The position numbers were made by a program, and so were the translations under genes. From Pseudomonadota bacterium (lineage in GTDB: Bacteria; Pseudomonadota; Alphaproteobacteria; Acetobacterales; Acetobacteraceae), in assembly GCA_021851785.1 (NCBI GenBank), contig JAJZBV010000001.1, positions 1 to 64,000 of the forward strand: a DNA stretch of 64,000 nucleotides. Direction: 5' to 3'. Positions within the stretch are counted from its first letter, which is position 1. Every line of letters starts with the position of its first letter. Below are positions 8,162 to 17,140 of this stretch, one piece after another. The notes under the pieces were generated by a model. It was not told where the DNA came from, ran no database searches, and was given only the letters and a program-made list of their open reading frames with translations.

Positions 8162-8706
8162 TGCGGATCATCGCCGGCAGCCAACGCGGCCGGCGCCTGG
8201 TGGCGCCCGCCGGGGCGGCGACGAGACCAACCGCCGATCGCGTTCGCCAGGCACTGTTCGACATGCTGGCACATGCGCCCTGGGCGGAGAATGCGCTGGC
8301 CGAGGCCGTGGTGCTCGATGTCTTCGCCGGGAGCGGGGCGCTCGGCCTCGAAGCCCTCTCGCGCGGCGCGGCAAACGCGGTGTTCATCGAGAATGGCCGC
8401 GCCGCCCTCGCCGCCCTCGAAGCCAACATCGCCGCGTGCGGGATGGAGCCGCGCGCCCGCGTGCTCGCCGCCGACGCGACCCGCCCGCCGCCGGGCGCGC
8501 CGCGAACCCTGGTGCTGCTCGACCCGCCCTATGGCCAGGCTCTCCTCGCCCCGACGCTCGCCGCCCTCGAAGCCGCCGGCTGGCTGGCGCGCGGGTGTTT
8601 GATCGCCGCCGAACTCGGCCGCGCCGAGCCATTGCCGCCGGGGCTCGGCCCGCCGCTCGCCGATCGCGGCCATGGCGCGGCGCGGCTCGCGATCTGGCGG
8701 CGATAG
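8161..8706 (+). CDS. rsmD: 16S rRNA (guanine(966)-N2)-methyltransferase RsmD
   Basis: This 181-residue protein opens MRIIAGSQRGRRL, the classic RsmD start, then TRPTADRVRQALFD, the SAM-binding LDVFAGSGALGLEALSRGA motif, and the catalytic DPPY (in LLDPPYGQ). RsmD methylates N2 of G966 in 16S rRNA during 30S assembly. It overlaps the pseudouridine synthase stop by one base and is clearly co-transcribed with it. Length is normal for the family. Confidence 0.94.
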   Translation: MRIIAGSQRGRRLVAPAGAATRPTADRVRQALFDMLAHAPWAENALAEAVVLDVFAGSGALGLEALSRGAANAVFIENGRAALAALEANIAACGMEPRARVLAADATRPPPGAPRTLVLLDPPYGQALLAPTLAALEAAGWLARGCLIAAELGRAEPLPPGLGPPLADRGHGAARLAIWRR

Positions 8707-8730
8707 CGCCCGCGCCGCAGCCCGCTCATT

Positions 8731-10155
8731 TCACCCCGATCGCGCCGCGAGATGGCCGAGCAGGCGGATATGGGCGCGGAGGCCATGTTCGAAACAGGCG
8801 ATCTCGAATTTCTCGCCGGGACTGTGGATCTGGTCGTCGTCGAGGCCGAACCCCATCAGCAGGGTTTCGAGCCCGAGCACGCGCTTGAGACTTTCGACCA
8901 CCGGGATCGAGGCGCCACAGCCGATGAGCACCGGCGGGCGGGCATATTCCTCGGCCAAGGCGGCGCGGGCGGCGGCGACGACGGGAAGATCGGTCGCGAC
9001 GGCGATCCCGGGGGCGGCGCCGAACAGCGCGTAGTCGAGCTTGAGGTCGGGATGCACGCGCGCGGCGAGGAAGCGCTTGAGCCCGGCGAGGATGGCCTCC
9101 GGGTTCTGGCCGGGGACGAGACGGAAGGAAATCTTGGCGCCGGCCTCGGCCGGGATCACGGTTTTTGCCCCCGGCCCCGCGTAACCGCCCCAGATCCCGT
9201 TGAGATCGGCGGTCGGGCGCGCCCAGAGCCGCTCCAGAACGCCGCGCCCGGTCTCGCCCGAGGGCGTCGTGAGCCCGACATCGCCGAGAAACGCCGCCGC
9301 ATCGAAGCCGAGCGCCGCCCATGCGGTTTTTTGCGCGGCGTCGGGTTCGGCGACGCCGTCATAGAACCCCGGGATCTGCACCAAACCCGCGGCATCGCGG
9401 AGTGCCCCGAGCGCCCGCACCAATTCGTTGATCGGGTTGCAGGCGACGCCGCCGAAGAGGCCGGAATGGAGATCGCGTGACGCGGCGCGGGCGCGGATTT
9501 CGACATAGAGCAGGCCGCGGAGGCCGGTGGTGATCGCCGGCGTCGTGAAATCCCAGAGATTGGTGTCCGAAATCACCGCCGCATCCGCGGCGAGTTGCGC
9601 CCGCGCGGTATTGAGGAAAGGCTCGAGATGGGGGCTGCCGATCTCCTCCTCGCCTTCGAGCAGCACGGTGAGCCGGACCGGAAGCGTGCCGGTCGCGGCA
9701 AACCAGGCGGCGAAGGCGCCGAGCCAGGCGGCGACCTGGCCCTTGTCGTCGACGGCGCCGCGCGCCACCATCCGCTGGCCGCGCGGGCCATCGACGAGGG
9801 TGGGCGTGAAGGGCGGGCTTGGCCAAAGTTCGAGCGGCTCGGGCGGCTGGACGTCGTAATGGCCGTAATAGAGGAGATGCGGGGCAGCGGCGCCAAGGTC
9901 GAGATCAGGGTCGAGATCGGGGCCGGGATGGGTCGCGAGCACCACCGGATGGCCCTCGGTTTCATGGAGTGCCGCGGCGAAACCGAGCTTCGCCAACGCA
10001 TCCCGCGCCCATGCCGCGGCCTGCCGGCAATCGCCGGCGTGATCGGGCTGGGCGCTGATCGAGGGGATGCGGAGGAAGTCGGACCACGCGGCGACGGCCT
10101 CCGGCATCAAGGCCGCCGCTTTCGTCAAAACCGCATCGGTTGCCGCTCCGGTCAT
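8731..10155 (-). CDS. M20-family metallopeptidase (dipeptidase-like)
   Basis: This 474-residue zinc peptidase has the M20 ligand motifs in order: HYDVQPP (about residue 98), the bridging Asp in AVDDKGQ (about 134), the catalytic EGEEEIGS (about 167) and a DLHSGLFGG dimerisation-domain motif, ending in HSPGEKFE with a late His ligand. The arrangement and length fit the cytosolic dipeptidase/CNDP-like branch. Its ATG overlaps the TetR gene stop (ATGA), so the peptidase is translated from the same message as the regulator. A link between the peptidase and efflux is not obvious. Confidence 0.88.
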   Translation of the reverse strand: MTGAATDAVLTKAAALMPEAVAAWSDFLRIPSISAQPDHAGDCRQAAAWARDALAKLGFAAALHETEGHPVVLATHPGPDLDPDLDLGAAAPHLLYYGHYDVQPPEPLELWPSPPFTPTLVDGPRGQRMVARGAVDDKGQVAAWLGAFAAWFAATGTLPVRLTVLLEGEEEIGSPHLEPFLNTARAQLAADAAVISDTNLWDFTTPAITTGLRGLLYVEIRARAASRDLHSGLFGGVACNPINELVRALGALRDAAGLVQIPGFYDGVAEPDAAQKTAWAALGFDAAAFLGDVGLTTPSGETGRGVLERLWARPTADLNGIWGGYAGPGAKTVIPAEAGAKISFRLVPGQNPEAILAGLKRFLAARVHPDLKLDYALFGAAPGIAVATDLPVVAAARAALAEEYARPPVLIGCGASIPVVESLKRVLGLETLLMGFGLDDDQIHSPGEKFEIACFEHGLRAHIRLLGHLAARSG

Positions 10156-10769
10156 GGTTTCACTCCATAGGTGTTGAGAAACATCCGGGTCGCCGCCGTG
10201 ACCACTTCGGCAATCCCCGCCTCGGCCGGGCCGCGCTGGAGATTGAGCTTATAGCGCAGCCAGAGGCGGGTCTGGCAGAGGCAGAAGAATTGCTCGGCGG
10301 CGAATTCCGGGTCCGCGACGGCGAGCTTCCCCTCCTTGGTGCGCGCGGCGAGCCAGCGCGCCATCTCGCCGGTTGCCCGCGCCGGCCCGGCTTCATAGAA
10401 AGCGCTCGCGAGTTCGGGGAATTTCTTCGCCTCCGCCACCACCACGCGGTAGATGGTGAGCCCGAGATCGGAGAGCATCATCTCGACCATCCGCCGGCCG
10501 ATCCGCGCGAGCGCCGCGGTGACGTCGAGTTCGTCGTCGGACGCGGCGAACACCTGGCAGAGATTGCGCGCGCAGGCCGCCTCGACATAGGCGGCGAAGA
10601 GATGCGCCTTGCTCTCGAAATGGTTGTAGAGCGTGCCCTTGGAGACATTGGCGACGGCGGCGATGCGGGACATGCTGGCGCCCTCATAACCGTCTTGCGC
10701 GAAGACCGCCGCGGCCCCCTCGAGGATGCGGGCCCGCTTTTCGGGCGACAGAGCATCGGCAGCCAGCAT
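10152..10769 (-). CDS. TetR-family transcriptional regulator, likely repressor of the efflux operon
   Basis: This 205-residue protein has an N-terminal TetR helix-turn-helix (ASMSRIAAVANVSKGTLYNHF, about residues 35-55) and a helical ligand domain with AcrR-type C-terminus. I chose the ATG at 10767-10769 because AGGAGG lies 9 nt upstream; an in-frame ATG seven codons earlier lacks such a site. It is divergent from the RND efflux operon, the standard position of a local repressor released by the pump substrate. A 19-bp imperfect palindrome sits in the shared spacer. It is translationally coupled to the downstream dipeptidase. Confidence 0.88.
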   Translation of the reverse strand: MLAADALSPEKRARILEGAAAVFAQDGYEGASMSRIAAVANVSKGTLYNHFESKAHLFAAYVEAACARNLCQVFAASDDELDVTAALARIGRRMVEMMLSDLGLTIYRVVVAEAKKFPELASAFYEAGPARATGEMARWLAARTKEGKLAVADPEFAAEQFFCLCQTRLWLRYKLNLQRGPAEAGIAEVVTAATRMFLNTYGVKP

Positions 10770-10843
10770 CGGGGCATTCCTCCTTGACATTGTCGTGACT
10801 TTGCGGATTGACGATGCGACGGGATGGGTGCATTTGTCAAAAT

Positions 10844-10862
10844 TGACTGAACCGGTCGGTCA
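10844..10862. promoter_or_regulatory. Candidate TetR operator
   Basis: TGACTGAACCGGTCGGTCA is a 19-bp imperfect palindrome with 7 of 9 base pairs matching about its centre. It lies between the divergent TetR gene and the efflux operon, 44 bp upstream of the outer-membrane factor start. TetR-family efflux repressors commonly bind such sites. Confidence 0.5.
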
Positions 10863-10905
10863 GGCGGGGATGGCGCGACGGCTTCGGCGCCTGGAGGATA
10901 GGGTC

Positions 10906-12549
10906 ATGCAGGGTTCGGGACGTGATCTGGCGCGGCGGCGGTTGGGCCGCGTCGTGGTTCTGGCCATCCCACTGCTCGGCGCCTGCACCGTCGGCCCCGA
11001 TTTCACCCCCGAAAAACCCTGGTGGCAGCCGAGTTCGTGGTCGAACGCGAAACCCGCGGTGCCGGTCGAGAAGGCGAGCCTGGTCGAGACCGCGCCGCTC
11101 GATCCGAAATGGTGGGACCAGTTCCAGGATCCCGAGCTTTCCAAGCTGGAACAGCATGTCGCCGGGGAAAATCTCGACATCCGGATCGCCGATATGCGGC
11201 TCGGCGAATCGCGGAGCCAGCTCGGCGTCACCCAGGCCAGCCAATACCCGATCCTCAACGCCGACGGCTCCTTTTCGCACCAGTATCTGAGCCCGAACGG
11301 CGCGATCGCCCTGTTCCCGCCCGCCGGCGCGACCAGCACCGGCGGCGGCTTCGGCGGCATCGCGTCGGGAACGACAGGCACCAGCTTCGGCAGCACCGGC
11401 GCCTCGGCCGGCGGCGCCGCCGGCACGCTTGGCGCCATTCCGCTGCATGGCAGCACCATCCCGCCCTTCAACCTCTATCAATACGGGTTCGATGCCGCCT
11501 GGGAGATCGATTTCTGGGGCCAGGTCCGCCGTCAGGTGGAAGCCGCCAAGGCGATGGTCCAGGCGACCGAGGATCAGCGGCGTGACGCCCTGGTCTCGAT
11601 CGAGGCGGAATTGGCGCGCGATTACATCAATCTCCGCGGCACCCAGCGCACCCTCGCGATCACCGAGGAAAACCTCGAGAGCGCCAACCAGAGCCTCGAT
11701 CTGACCCGCCAGCGCGCCAGTGGCGGCCTCACCACCGACCTCGACGTCGCCAACGCCGAGGCCCAGGCCGACAACATCGCCGCGCAATTGCCGCCGCTCC
11801 GCCAGCAGGAAACCGAGCTGATCAACGCCATCAGCCAGTTGCTCGGGCGTGAACCCGGCGCGCTCAAGGCGGAACTGGCCGACGCCAAGCCGATCCCGCC
11901 GGTGCCGCCGAAAGTGCCGATGGGGCTTCCCTCCGAACTCGCCCGCCGCCGCCCCGATATCCGCGCCGCCGAAGCCAGCCTGCACGCCGCGACCGCGCAG
12001 ATCGGCGTCGCCGTCTCGGATTTCTTCCCCAATGTCTCGCTCACCGGCAGCTTCGGGATCGCGGCGCTCAATGCCTATCAGATGGGCAGCCTGAGATCCA
12101 TGCAATATGGCGTCGGGCCGACCGTCAGCCTGCCGATCTTCCAAGGCGGACAGCTCGTCTCCACCTTGGCACTGCGCAAGCAGCAGCAGAAGGAGGCGGC
12201 GCTCACCTACCAGAAAACCGTCTTGCAAGCGCTCAACGACGTGGATAATTCCCTCACCGCCTACAACACCGAACAGCAGCGCGAGGCGGCGTTGACCAAG
12301 ACCGTGGCCGCGGCCCGCCGCGCGCTCGATCTCGCGCGCCAGCGCTACGTGCAGGGGGTCGCGACCTTCCTCGACGTCTTGACCGCGCAAAGCGTGCTGC
12401 TCGGCGCCGAGATCCAGCTCGCCCAGAGCACGACGCTGGTCTCGACCAATCTGGTGCTGCTTTACAAGGCGCTCGGCGGCGGCTGGGAGCAGACCTATCC
12501 CGACCCGTCGGCCGAGACCGCCCAGAAGGCGAGCCAGCCGAGCTTGTAG
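10906..12549 (+). CDS. RND efflux outer-membrane factor lipoprotein (NodT/OprM family)
   Basis: This 547-residue protein has a lipoprotein signal with lipobox LLGAC (Cys at about residue 26) and two repeats of the outer-membrane-channel fold, with long helices containing the DLTRQRASGGLTTDLDV and DLARQRYVQGVATFLDVL motifs. It should form the trimeric outer-membrane duct of the pump encoded downstream. The ATG at 10906 follows GGAGG by 8 nt. A glycine/serine-rich insertion (about residues 140-185) sits in the beta-barrel region. It is the first gene of a three-gene operon. Confidence 0.92.
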   Translation: MQGSGRDLARRRLGRVVVLAIPLLGACTVGPDFTPEKPWWQPSSWSNAKPAVPVEKASLVETAPLDPKWWDQFQDPELSKLEQHVAGENLDIRIADMRLGESRSQLGVTQASQYPILNADGSFSHQYLSPNGAIALFPPAGATSTGGGFGGIASGTTGTSFGSTGASAGGAAGTLGAIPLHGSTIPPFNLYQYGFDAAWEIDFWGQVRRQVEAAKAMVQATEDQRRDALVSIEAELARDYINLRGTQRTLAITEENLESANQSLDLTRQRASGGLTTDLDVANAEAQADNIAAQLPPLRQQETELINAISQLLGREPGALKAELADAKPIPPVPPKVPMGLPSELARRRPDIRAAEASLHAATAQIGVAVSDFFPNVSLTGSFGIAALNAYQMGSLRSMQYGVGPTVSLPIFQGGQLVSTLALRKQQQKEAALTYQKTVLQALNDVDNSLTAYNTEQQREAALTKTVAAARRALDLARQRYVQGVATFLDVLTAQSVLLGAEIQLAQSTTLVSTNLVLLYKALGGGWEQTYPDPSAETAQKASQPSL

Positions 12550-12684
12550 CGCGCCGCGCCCGGCGGCGGCGTGCGTGCCCGAGGGGTTTCCCTACAGGCC
12601 TGCCGCCTTGCTCCGCCGGAGTTCGCGGCCATATGGTAATGTCGCCTCGCCCAGGTTCCTTTCTCGGGATACAAGGATTTGCCG

Positions 12685-13896
12685 ATGATATTGCGCGTGA
12701 CCGCGGTTTTGCTTGCGATCCTTGCCGCTGGCCTTGCCGCTGGCCTTGCCGCTGGCGCGTCTCCGGCCTGGGCGCAATTCGGCCCCGGCGGGCCGCCGGC
12801 GGTCGGCGTGGTGCGCGCCGAGCCGCACGCGGTGACCGAGACCAGCGAGTTCGTCGGCCGCATCCAGGCGACCGACCGGGTCAATCTCGTCGCCCGCGTC
12901 ACCGCCTATCTCGAACAGATGATTTTCACCGAAGGGGCGGAGGTGAAAAAGGGCGATCTCCTCTATCGCCTGGAACAGCCGCCTTTCGAGGCCGATGTGC
13001 AAGCCAAGGCGGCGACCATCGCGCAGATGCAGGCGCAGTTGCAAAACGCCGCGATCACCCTCCATCGCGCCGAGACCCTTCTCCACACGCCGGCCGGCCA
13101 GCAATCGACGGTCGATGATTCGCGCGCCAACCAGCTTTCCTATCAGGCGCAACTGATGCAGGCGGAAGCCAATCTGCGCCTCTCGCGGATCAATCTCGGC
13201 TATACCGAAATCCGTGCCCCGATCGATGGCAAGATCGGCCGCACCGCAGTCACCATCGGCAACGTCGTCAGCCCCTCTTCCGGAACCCTGGCGACGATCG
13301 TGAGCCAGGATCCGATGTATGTGGTGTTCCCGGTCTCGGTGCGCGCCGCCCTCGATCTCCGCCAGCGCTATCACGACAAAGGCGGGCTCAACGCCGTCGT
13401 CATCCGCGTCCGCCTCCCCGATGGCCGGATCTATGACCAGGTCGGCAAGGTCGATTTCGTCGACAATACGATCTCCGCCAACACCGATACCATCACGCTC
13501 CGCGGCGTGATCGCCAATCCCGCCTCGCCCAGCACCGACAAGGCGAGACTGGCCACGCGCGAATTGACCGATGGCGAATTCGTCAGCGTCCTTCTCGAAG
13601 GGGTCGAGCCGATCGCCGCCCTCACCGTCCCCCGCGCCGCCGTTTTGTCCGACCAATCCGGGGATTATGTCTATGTCGTCGGCGCCGGCAACAAAATCGA
13701 GCAGCGGCGTCTTCAGCTCGGCCAATCGACGCCGACCGAGGCGGTGGTGCTGAAGGGGCTCGACCCCGGCGCGATGGTGGTGGTGGAGGGCGTGCAGCGG
13801 GTGCGCCCCGGCCTCGTCGTCGCCCCCGGCCCGGCCTCGCCGCCACCCGGCGCCGCCAAAACAGCAGCGGGCACGCCCGCCGCGAAGCAGGATTGA
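12685..13896 (+). CDS. RND efflux periplasmic adaptor (membrane fusion protein)
   Basis: This 403-residue protein carries a signal peptide, a lipoyl/barrel-sandwich half ([24 protein letters not shown]), a helical hairpin (about residues 110-170), then [21 protein letters not shown] and a beta-barrel domain, the order of MexA/AcrA-type adaptors. It links the inner-membrane pump to the outer-membrane factor. I chose the ATG at 12685, 7 nt after AAGGA, over an in-frame TTG two codons earlier. The signal-peptide region contains a 12-bp unit repeated three times (12721-12756), encoding Gly-Leu-Ala-Ala repeats. The C-terminal tail is Pro/Ala-rich. The pump gene starts 4 bp after the stop. Confidence 0.93.
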   Translation: MILRVTAVLLAILAAGLAAGLAAGASPAWAQFGPGGPPAVGVVRAEPHAVTETSEFVGRIQATDRVNLVARVTAYLEQMIFTEGAEVKKGDLLYRLEQPPFEADVQAKAATIAQMQAQLQNAAITLHRAETLLHTPAGQQSTVDDSRANQLSYQAQLMQAEANLRLSRINLGYTEIRAPIDGKIGRTAVTIGNVVSPSSGTLATIVSQDPMYVVFPVSVRAALDLRQRYHDKGGLNAVVIRVRLPDGRIYDQVGKVDFVDNTISANTDTITLRGVIANPASPSTDKARLATRELTDGEFVSVLLEGVEPIAALTVPRAAVLSDQSGDYVYVVGAGNKIEQRRLQLGQSTPTEAVVLKGLDPGAMVVVEGVQRVRPGLVVAPGPASPPPGAAKTAAGTPAAKQD

Positions 13897-13900
13897 GCCG

Positions 13901-16900
13901 ATGATCTCGGCGGTTTTCGTCGATCGCCCGCGCCTTGCGATGGTGATCGCGATCGTCACCACGCTCGCCGGCATCCTCGCCATGCTGCGCATTCCGGTGG
14001 CGCAGTTCCCCGATATCGTGCCGCCGCAGGTGACGGTGACGGCGAGCTACCCCGGCGCCTCGGCCGATGTCGTGGAAACCAACATCGCCCAGCCGATCGA
14101 AAGCCAGGTGGTCGGCGTCGATCGCATGCTCTACATGAAATCGAACAGCGGCAATGACGGCAGCTACACGCTGAACACCAGCTTCTCGCTTGACACCAAC
14201 CCCGATATCGACGTCGTCAACGTCAACAACCGGGTGCAGACGGCGATGTCGCAACTGCCCGCCGAGGTGCAGCAGGAAGGGCTGGTGGTGCAGAAAAAAT
14301 CCGCCGCCGTGCTGCAGTTCGTCATTCTCTACAGCGAGAACGGCAAGCAGGATCCGCTGTTCATCACCAATTACGTGATCATCAACGTCCTCGACAAGAT
14401 CTCCCGCACGCCGGGCGTCGGGCAGGCCTCCTTGTTCGCCAGGATGAACTACTCGATGCGCATCTGGTTCGACATCCAGCGCCTCGTCAGCCTCAACCTC
14501 TCGCCGTCCGACGTCATCGCCGCGATCCAGGCACAAAACATCCAGGCCCCGGTCGGGCGCATCGGCGCGCGGCCGATCGGCCCCGACCAGCAATTCCAGC
14601 TCAACGTCCAGACCCAGGGCCAGCTCAAGACGCCGAAGGAATTCGGCGAAATCGTGCTGCGCGCTTTTCCCGATGGTTCGGTCTTGCGTGTGCGCGACGT
14701 CGCGCGGGTCGAGATGGGGGCGCAGAACGAGGACAGCGAAAGCCGCATCGATGGCCGCCCCGGCGTTCCGATCGGCATCTATCTCTCCCCCGGCGCCAAT
14801 GCCGTCGCCACCGCCGCGGCGGTGAACCGGACCCTCGCCGATCTCAGCAAGCGCTTCCCCGAGGGGCTGAAGGCGCGGGTGATGTATGACAGCACCACCT
14901 TCGTCTCGGACACCATCCACGAGGTGATCCGCACCCTCACCGAGGCGTTTTTGCTGGTCGTGCTCGTCGTCTATCTCTTCCTCGGCAATTTCCGCGCGAC
15001 CATCATCCCGACCGTCGCGGTGCCGGTCAGCCTGATCGGCACCTTCGCCGCCCTGCTCGCGCTCGGCTATTCCGCCAATACCGTCTCGCTGCTCGCCATG
15101 GTGCTCGCGATCGGCATCGTCGTCGATGACGCGATCGTCGTCGTCGAGAACGTCGAGCGGGTGATGGAGGAGGAGCCGGAGATTTCCCCGGCCGAGGCAA
15201 CCAAGAAGGCGATGCGCCAGATCACCGCGCCGATCATCGCGATCACCCTGGTTCTGCTTTCGGTGTTCGTGCCGATCGCCTTCATCCCCGGGCTTTCGGG
15301 GACGCTGTTTCGCCAGTTCGCGGTCACCATCAGCTCGGCGATGCTGATTTCGGCGATCAACGCGCTGACGCTCTCGCCCGCGCTCTGCGCCGTCTTTCTC
15401 CGCCATACCGGCAAGAAGCGCGGCCCGATCGGCCAGATGTTGCGCGGCATCGATTTCCTGCGCGATGGCTATGCCGCGATCGTGCGCCGCCTCCTCCGCG
15501 TCTCGGCGCTGGCGCTCGTGCTGATCGCGGTTTTCGCGCTTGGCGTCTGGGGATTGTCGCGCCATACGCCGACCGGCTTCCTGCCCGAGGAGGATCAGGG
15601 CGCGTTCTTCCTCGCCGTGCAATTGCCCGATGGCGCCTCGGTCGCGCGCGCGTCGGCGACGACGCGGGAAGTCGAGGGGATCCTCGCGAAAATGCCCGAG
15701 GTCGAGCACACGCTCTCGATCATCGGCTTCTCGCTGCTCGATTACGTCTCCGAGCCCAATGCCGCGTTCATGGTCGCCCGCCTCAAGCCGTTCGCCGACC
15801 GCAAGAGCGCGGCGAGTTCGGCGCAGGCACTGATCCGCAAGACCTTTGGCGCAGCACAGGGCATCCGCTCGGCGACCGTGTTCCCCTTCAACCTGCCGCC
15901 GATCATCGGGCTTTCCACCTCCGGCGGCTTCGAATACGAGCTTGAGGGGCTGGAGGGGCAGGATCCGGTGACCATGGGCAGCGTCATGAACGGCCTGCTC
16001 GCCGCCGCCAACCGCGACCCCCACCTGGCCCGCGTATTCTCCACCTTCACCGCGACCAACCCCTCGATCTATCTCGATATCGACCGCGAGAAGGCGCAGG
16101 CGCTCGGCCTCAACATCAGCGACGTCTTCACCGCGCTCCAGGCGACGTTGGGGGGCATCTACATCAATAATTTCAGCCTCTATGGCCGCACCTGGCAGGT
16201 GAATATCGAGGGCGAGGCGGCGAGGCGGCGCGATCTCTCCGACATCTGGCAGATCTATGTGCGCAACAATGTCGGCCAGATGGTGCCGCTCCGCTCGATC
16301 GCCGAGCTGCGCATCGTGCAGGGGCCGCAGGTGATCATCCGCTACAATAATTACCGCGCCATCTCGATCCTCGGCAGCCCCGCGCCCGGCGCCTCCTCGG
16401 GTGACGCGCTGGCGGCGATGGCGGCGGTCTCGGCGGACACGCTGCCGCCGGGCTATGCGTTCGAGTGGACCGGCACCGCCTATCAGGAGCAGCTCGCCTC
16501 CGGGCGCACCGGGTTCATTCTCGCGCTCGCGGTGTTGTTCGCCTATCTGTTCCTGGTCGGGCTCTATGAAAGCTGGGTGATCCCGATCCCGGTTTTGCTT
16601 TCGGTCGTCGTCGGCGCCACCGGCTCGTTCATCGCCCTCCGCGTCTCCGGCCTCTCGCTCGACCTCTATGCTCAGATCGGCCTCGTCGTCTTGATCGCGC
16701 TCGCCGCGAAAAACGGCATCCTGATCGTCGAGTTCGCCAAGGAGCGCCGCGAGGAGGGTCTGCCGATCCGCGAGGCGGCGGCGCTCGGGGCAAAAACGCG
16801 GTTTCGTGCCGTGATGATGACCTCGGTCGCCTTCATCCTCGGCCTCGTGCCCCTGGTCTGGGCGGAGGGCGCGGCGATGCTGAGCCGGCGCGGCATCGGG

Positions 16901-17053
16901 ACGGCGGTGTTCGGCGGCATGATCGCCGCGAGTTCGATCGGCATCTTTCTGATCCCGATGCTCTATGTCATCTTCCAGACTTTCCGCGAGCGGGTAAAAG
17001 CGCGGTTTTCACGCAAGCGTGCGCATGCCCCCGCCGAAACGGTGGGAGAATAG
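13901..17053 (+). CDS. RND efflux pump inner-membrane transporter (HAE1, AcrB/MexB type)
   Basis: This 1050-residue transporter has two 6-TM halves each preceded by a large periplasmic loop. The proton-relay aspartates are present in [17 protein letters not shown] (TM4) and the matching lysine in [14 protein letters not shown] (TM10). The first helix reads [20 protein letters not shown] and the periplasmic start contains VTASYPGAS, both typical of HAE1 pumps that export hydrophobic and amphiphilic drugs, dyes or solvents. Together with the two upstream genes it makes a complete tripartite pump, probably repressed by the divergent TetR protein. Substrate range cannot be read from sequence. Confidence 0.95.
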   Translation: MISAVFVDRPRLAMVIAIVTTLAGILAMLRIPVAQFPDIVPPQVTVTASYPGASADVVETNIAQPIESQVVGVDRMLYMKSNSGNDGSYTLNTSFSLDTNPDIDVVNVNNRVQTAMSQLPAEVQQEGLVVQKKSAAVLQFVILYSENGKQDPLFITNYVIINVLDKISRTPGVGQASLFARMNYSMRIWFDIQRLVSLNLSPSDVIAAIQAQNIQAPVGRIGARPIGPDQQFQLNVQTQGQLKTPKEFGEIVLRAFPDGSVLRVRDVARVEMGAQNEDSESRIDGRPGVPIGIYLSPGANAVATAAAVNRTLADLSKRFPEGLKARVMYDSTTFVSDTIHEVIRTLTEAFLLVVLVVYLFLGNFRATIIPTVAVPVSLIGTFAALLALGYSANTVSLLAMVLAIGIVVDDAIVVVENVERVMEEEPEISPAEATKKAMRQITAPIIAITLVLLSVFVPIAFIPGLSGTLFRQFAVTISSAMLISAINALTLSPALCAVFLRHTGKKRGPIGQMLRGIDFLRDGYAAIVRRLLRVSALALVLIAVFALGVWGLSRHTPTGFLPEEDQGAFFLAVQLPDGASVARASATTREVEGILAKMPEVEHTLSIIGFSLLDYVSEPNAAFMVARLKPFADRKSAASSAQALIRKTFGAAQGIRSATVFPFNLPPIIGLSTSGGFEYELEGLEGQDPVTMGSVMNGLLAAANRDPHLARVFSTFTATNPSIYLDIDREKAQALGLNISDVFTALQATLGGIYINNFSLYGRTWQVNIEGEAARRRDLSDIWQIYVRNNVGQMVPLRSIAELRIVQGPQVIIRYNNYRAISILGSPAPGASSGDALAAMAAVSADTLPPGYAFEWTGTAYQEQLASGRTGFILALAVLFAYLFLVGLYESWVIPIPVLLSVVVGATGSFIALRVSGLSLDLYAQIGLVVLIALAAKNGILIVEFAKERREEGLPIREAAALGAKTRFRAVMMTSVAFILGLVPLVWAEGAAMLSRRGIGTAVFGGMIAASSIGIFLIPMLYVIFQTFRERVKARFSRKRAHAPAETVGE

Positions 17054-17140
17054 GCGCCGGCGCGGCGGGGGGCTTGGCCTCGGGCGCCGGGCGCGCCAAT
17101 CTGTCGCGACGTTACAAACGGGAAGCGGAGAGCGAGAGCG

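Noticed and set aside
12721-12756. CRISPR-like direct repeats
   Set aside because: Three abutting 12-bp copies with no spacers, inside a signal-peptide coding region; a simple tandem repeat.
13622-16024. 800-codon leftward frame opposite the RND pump
   Set aside because: Asp/Arg/His-rich shadow of the HAE1 gene with no recognisable domain.
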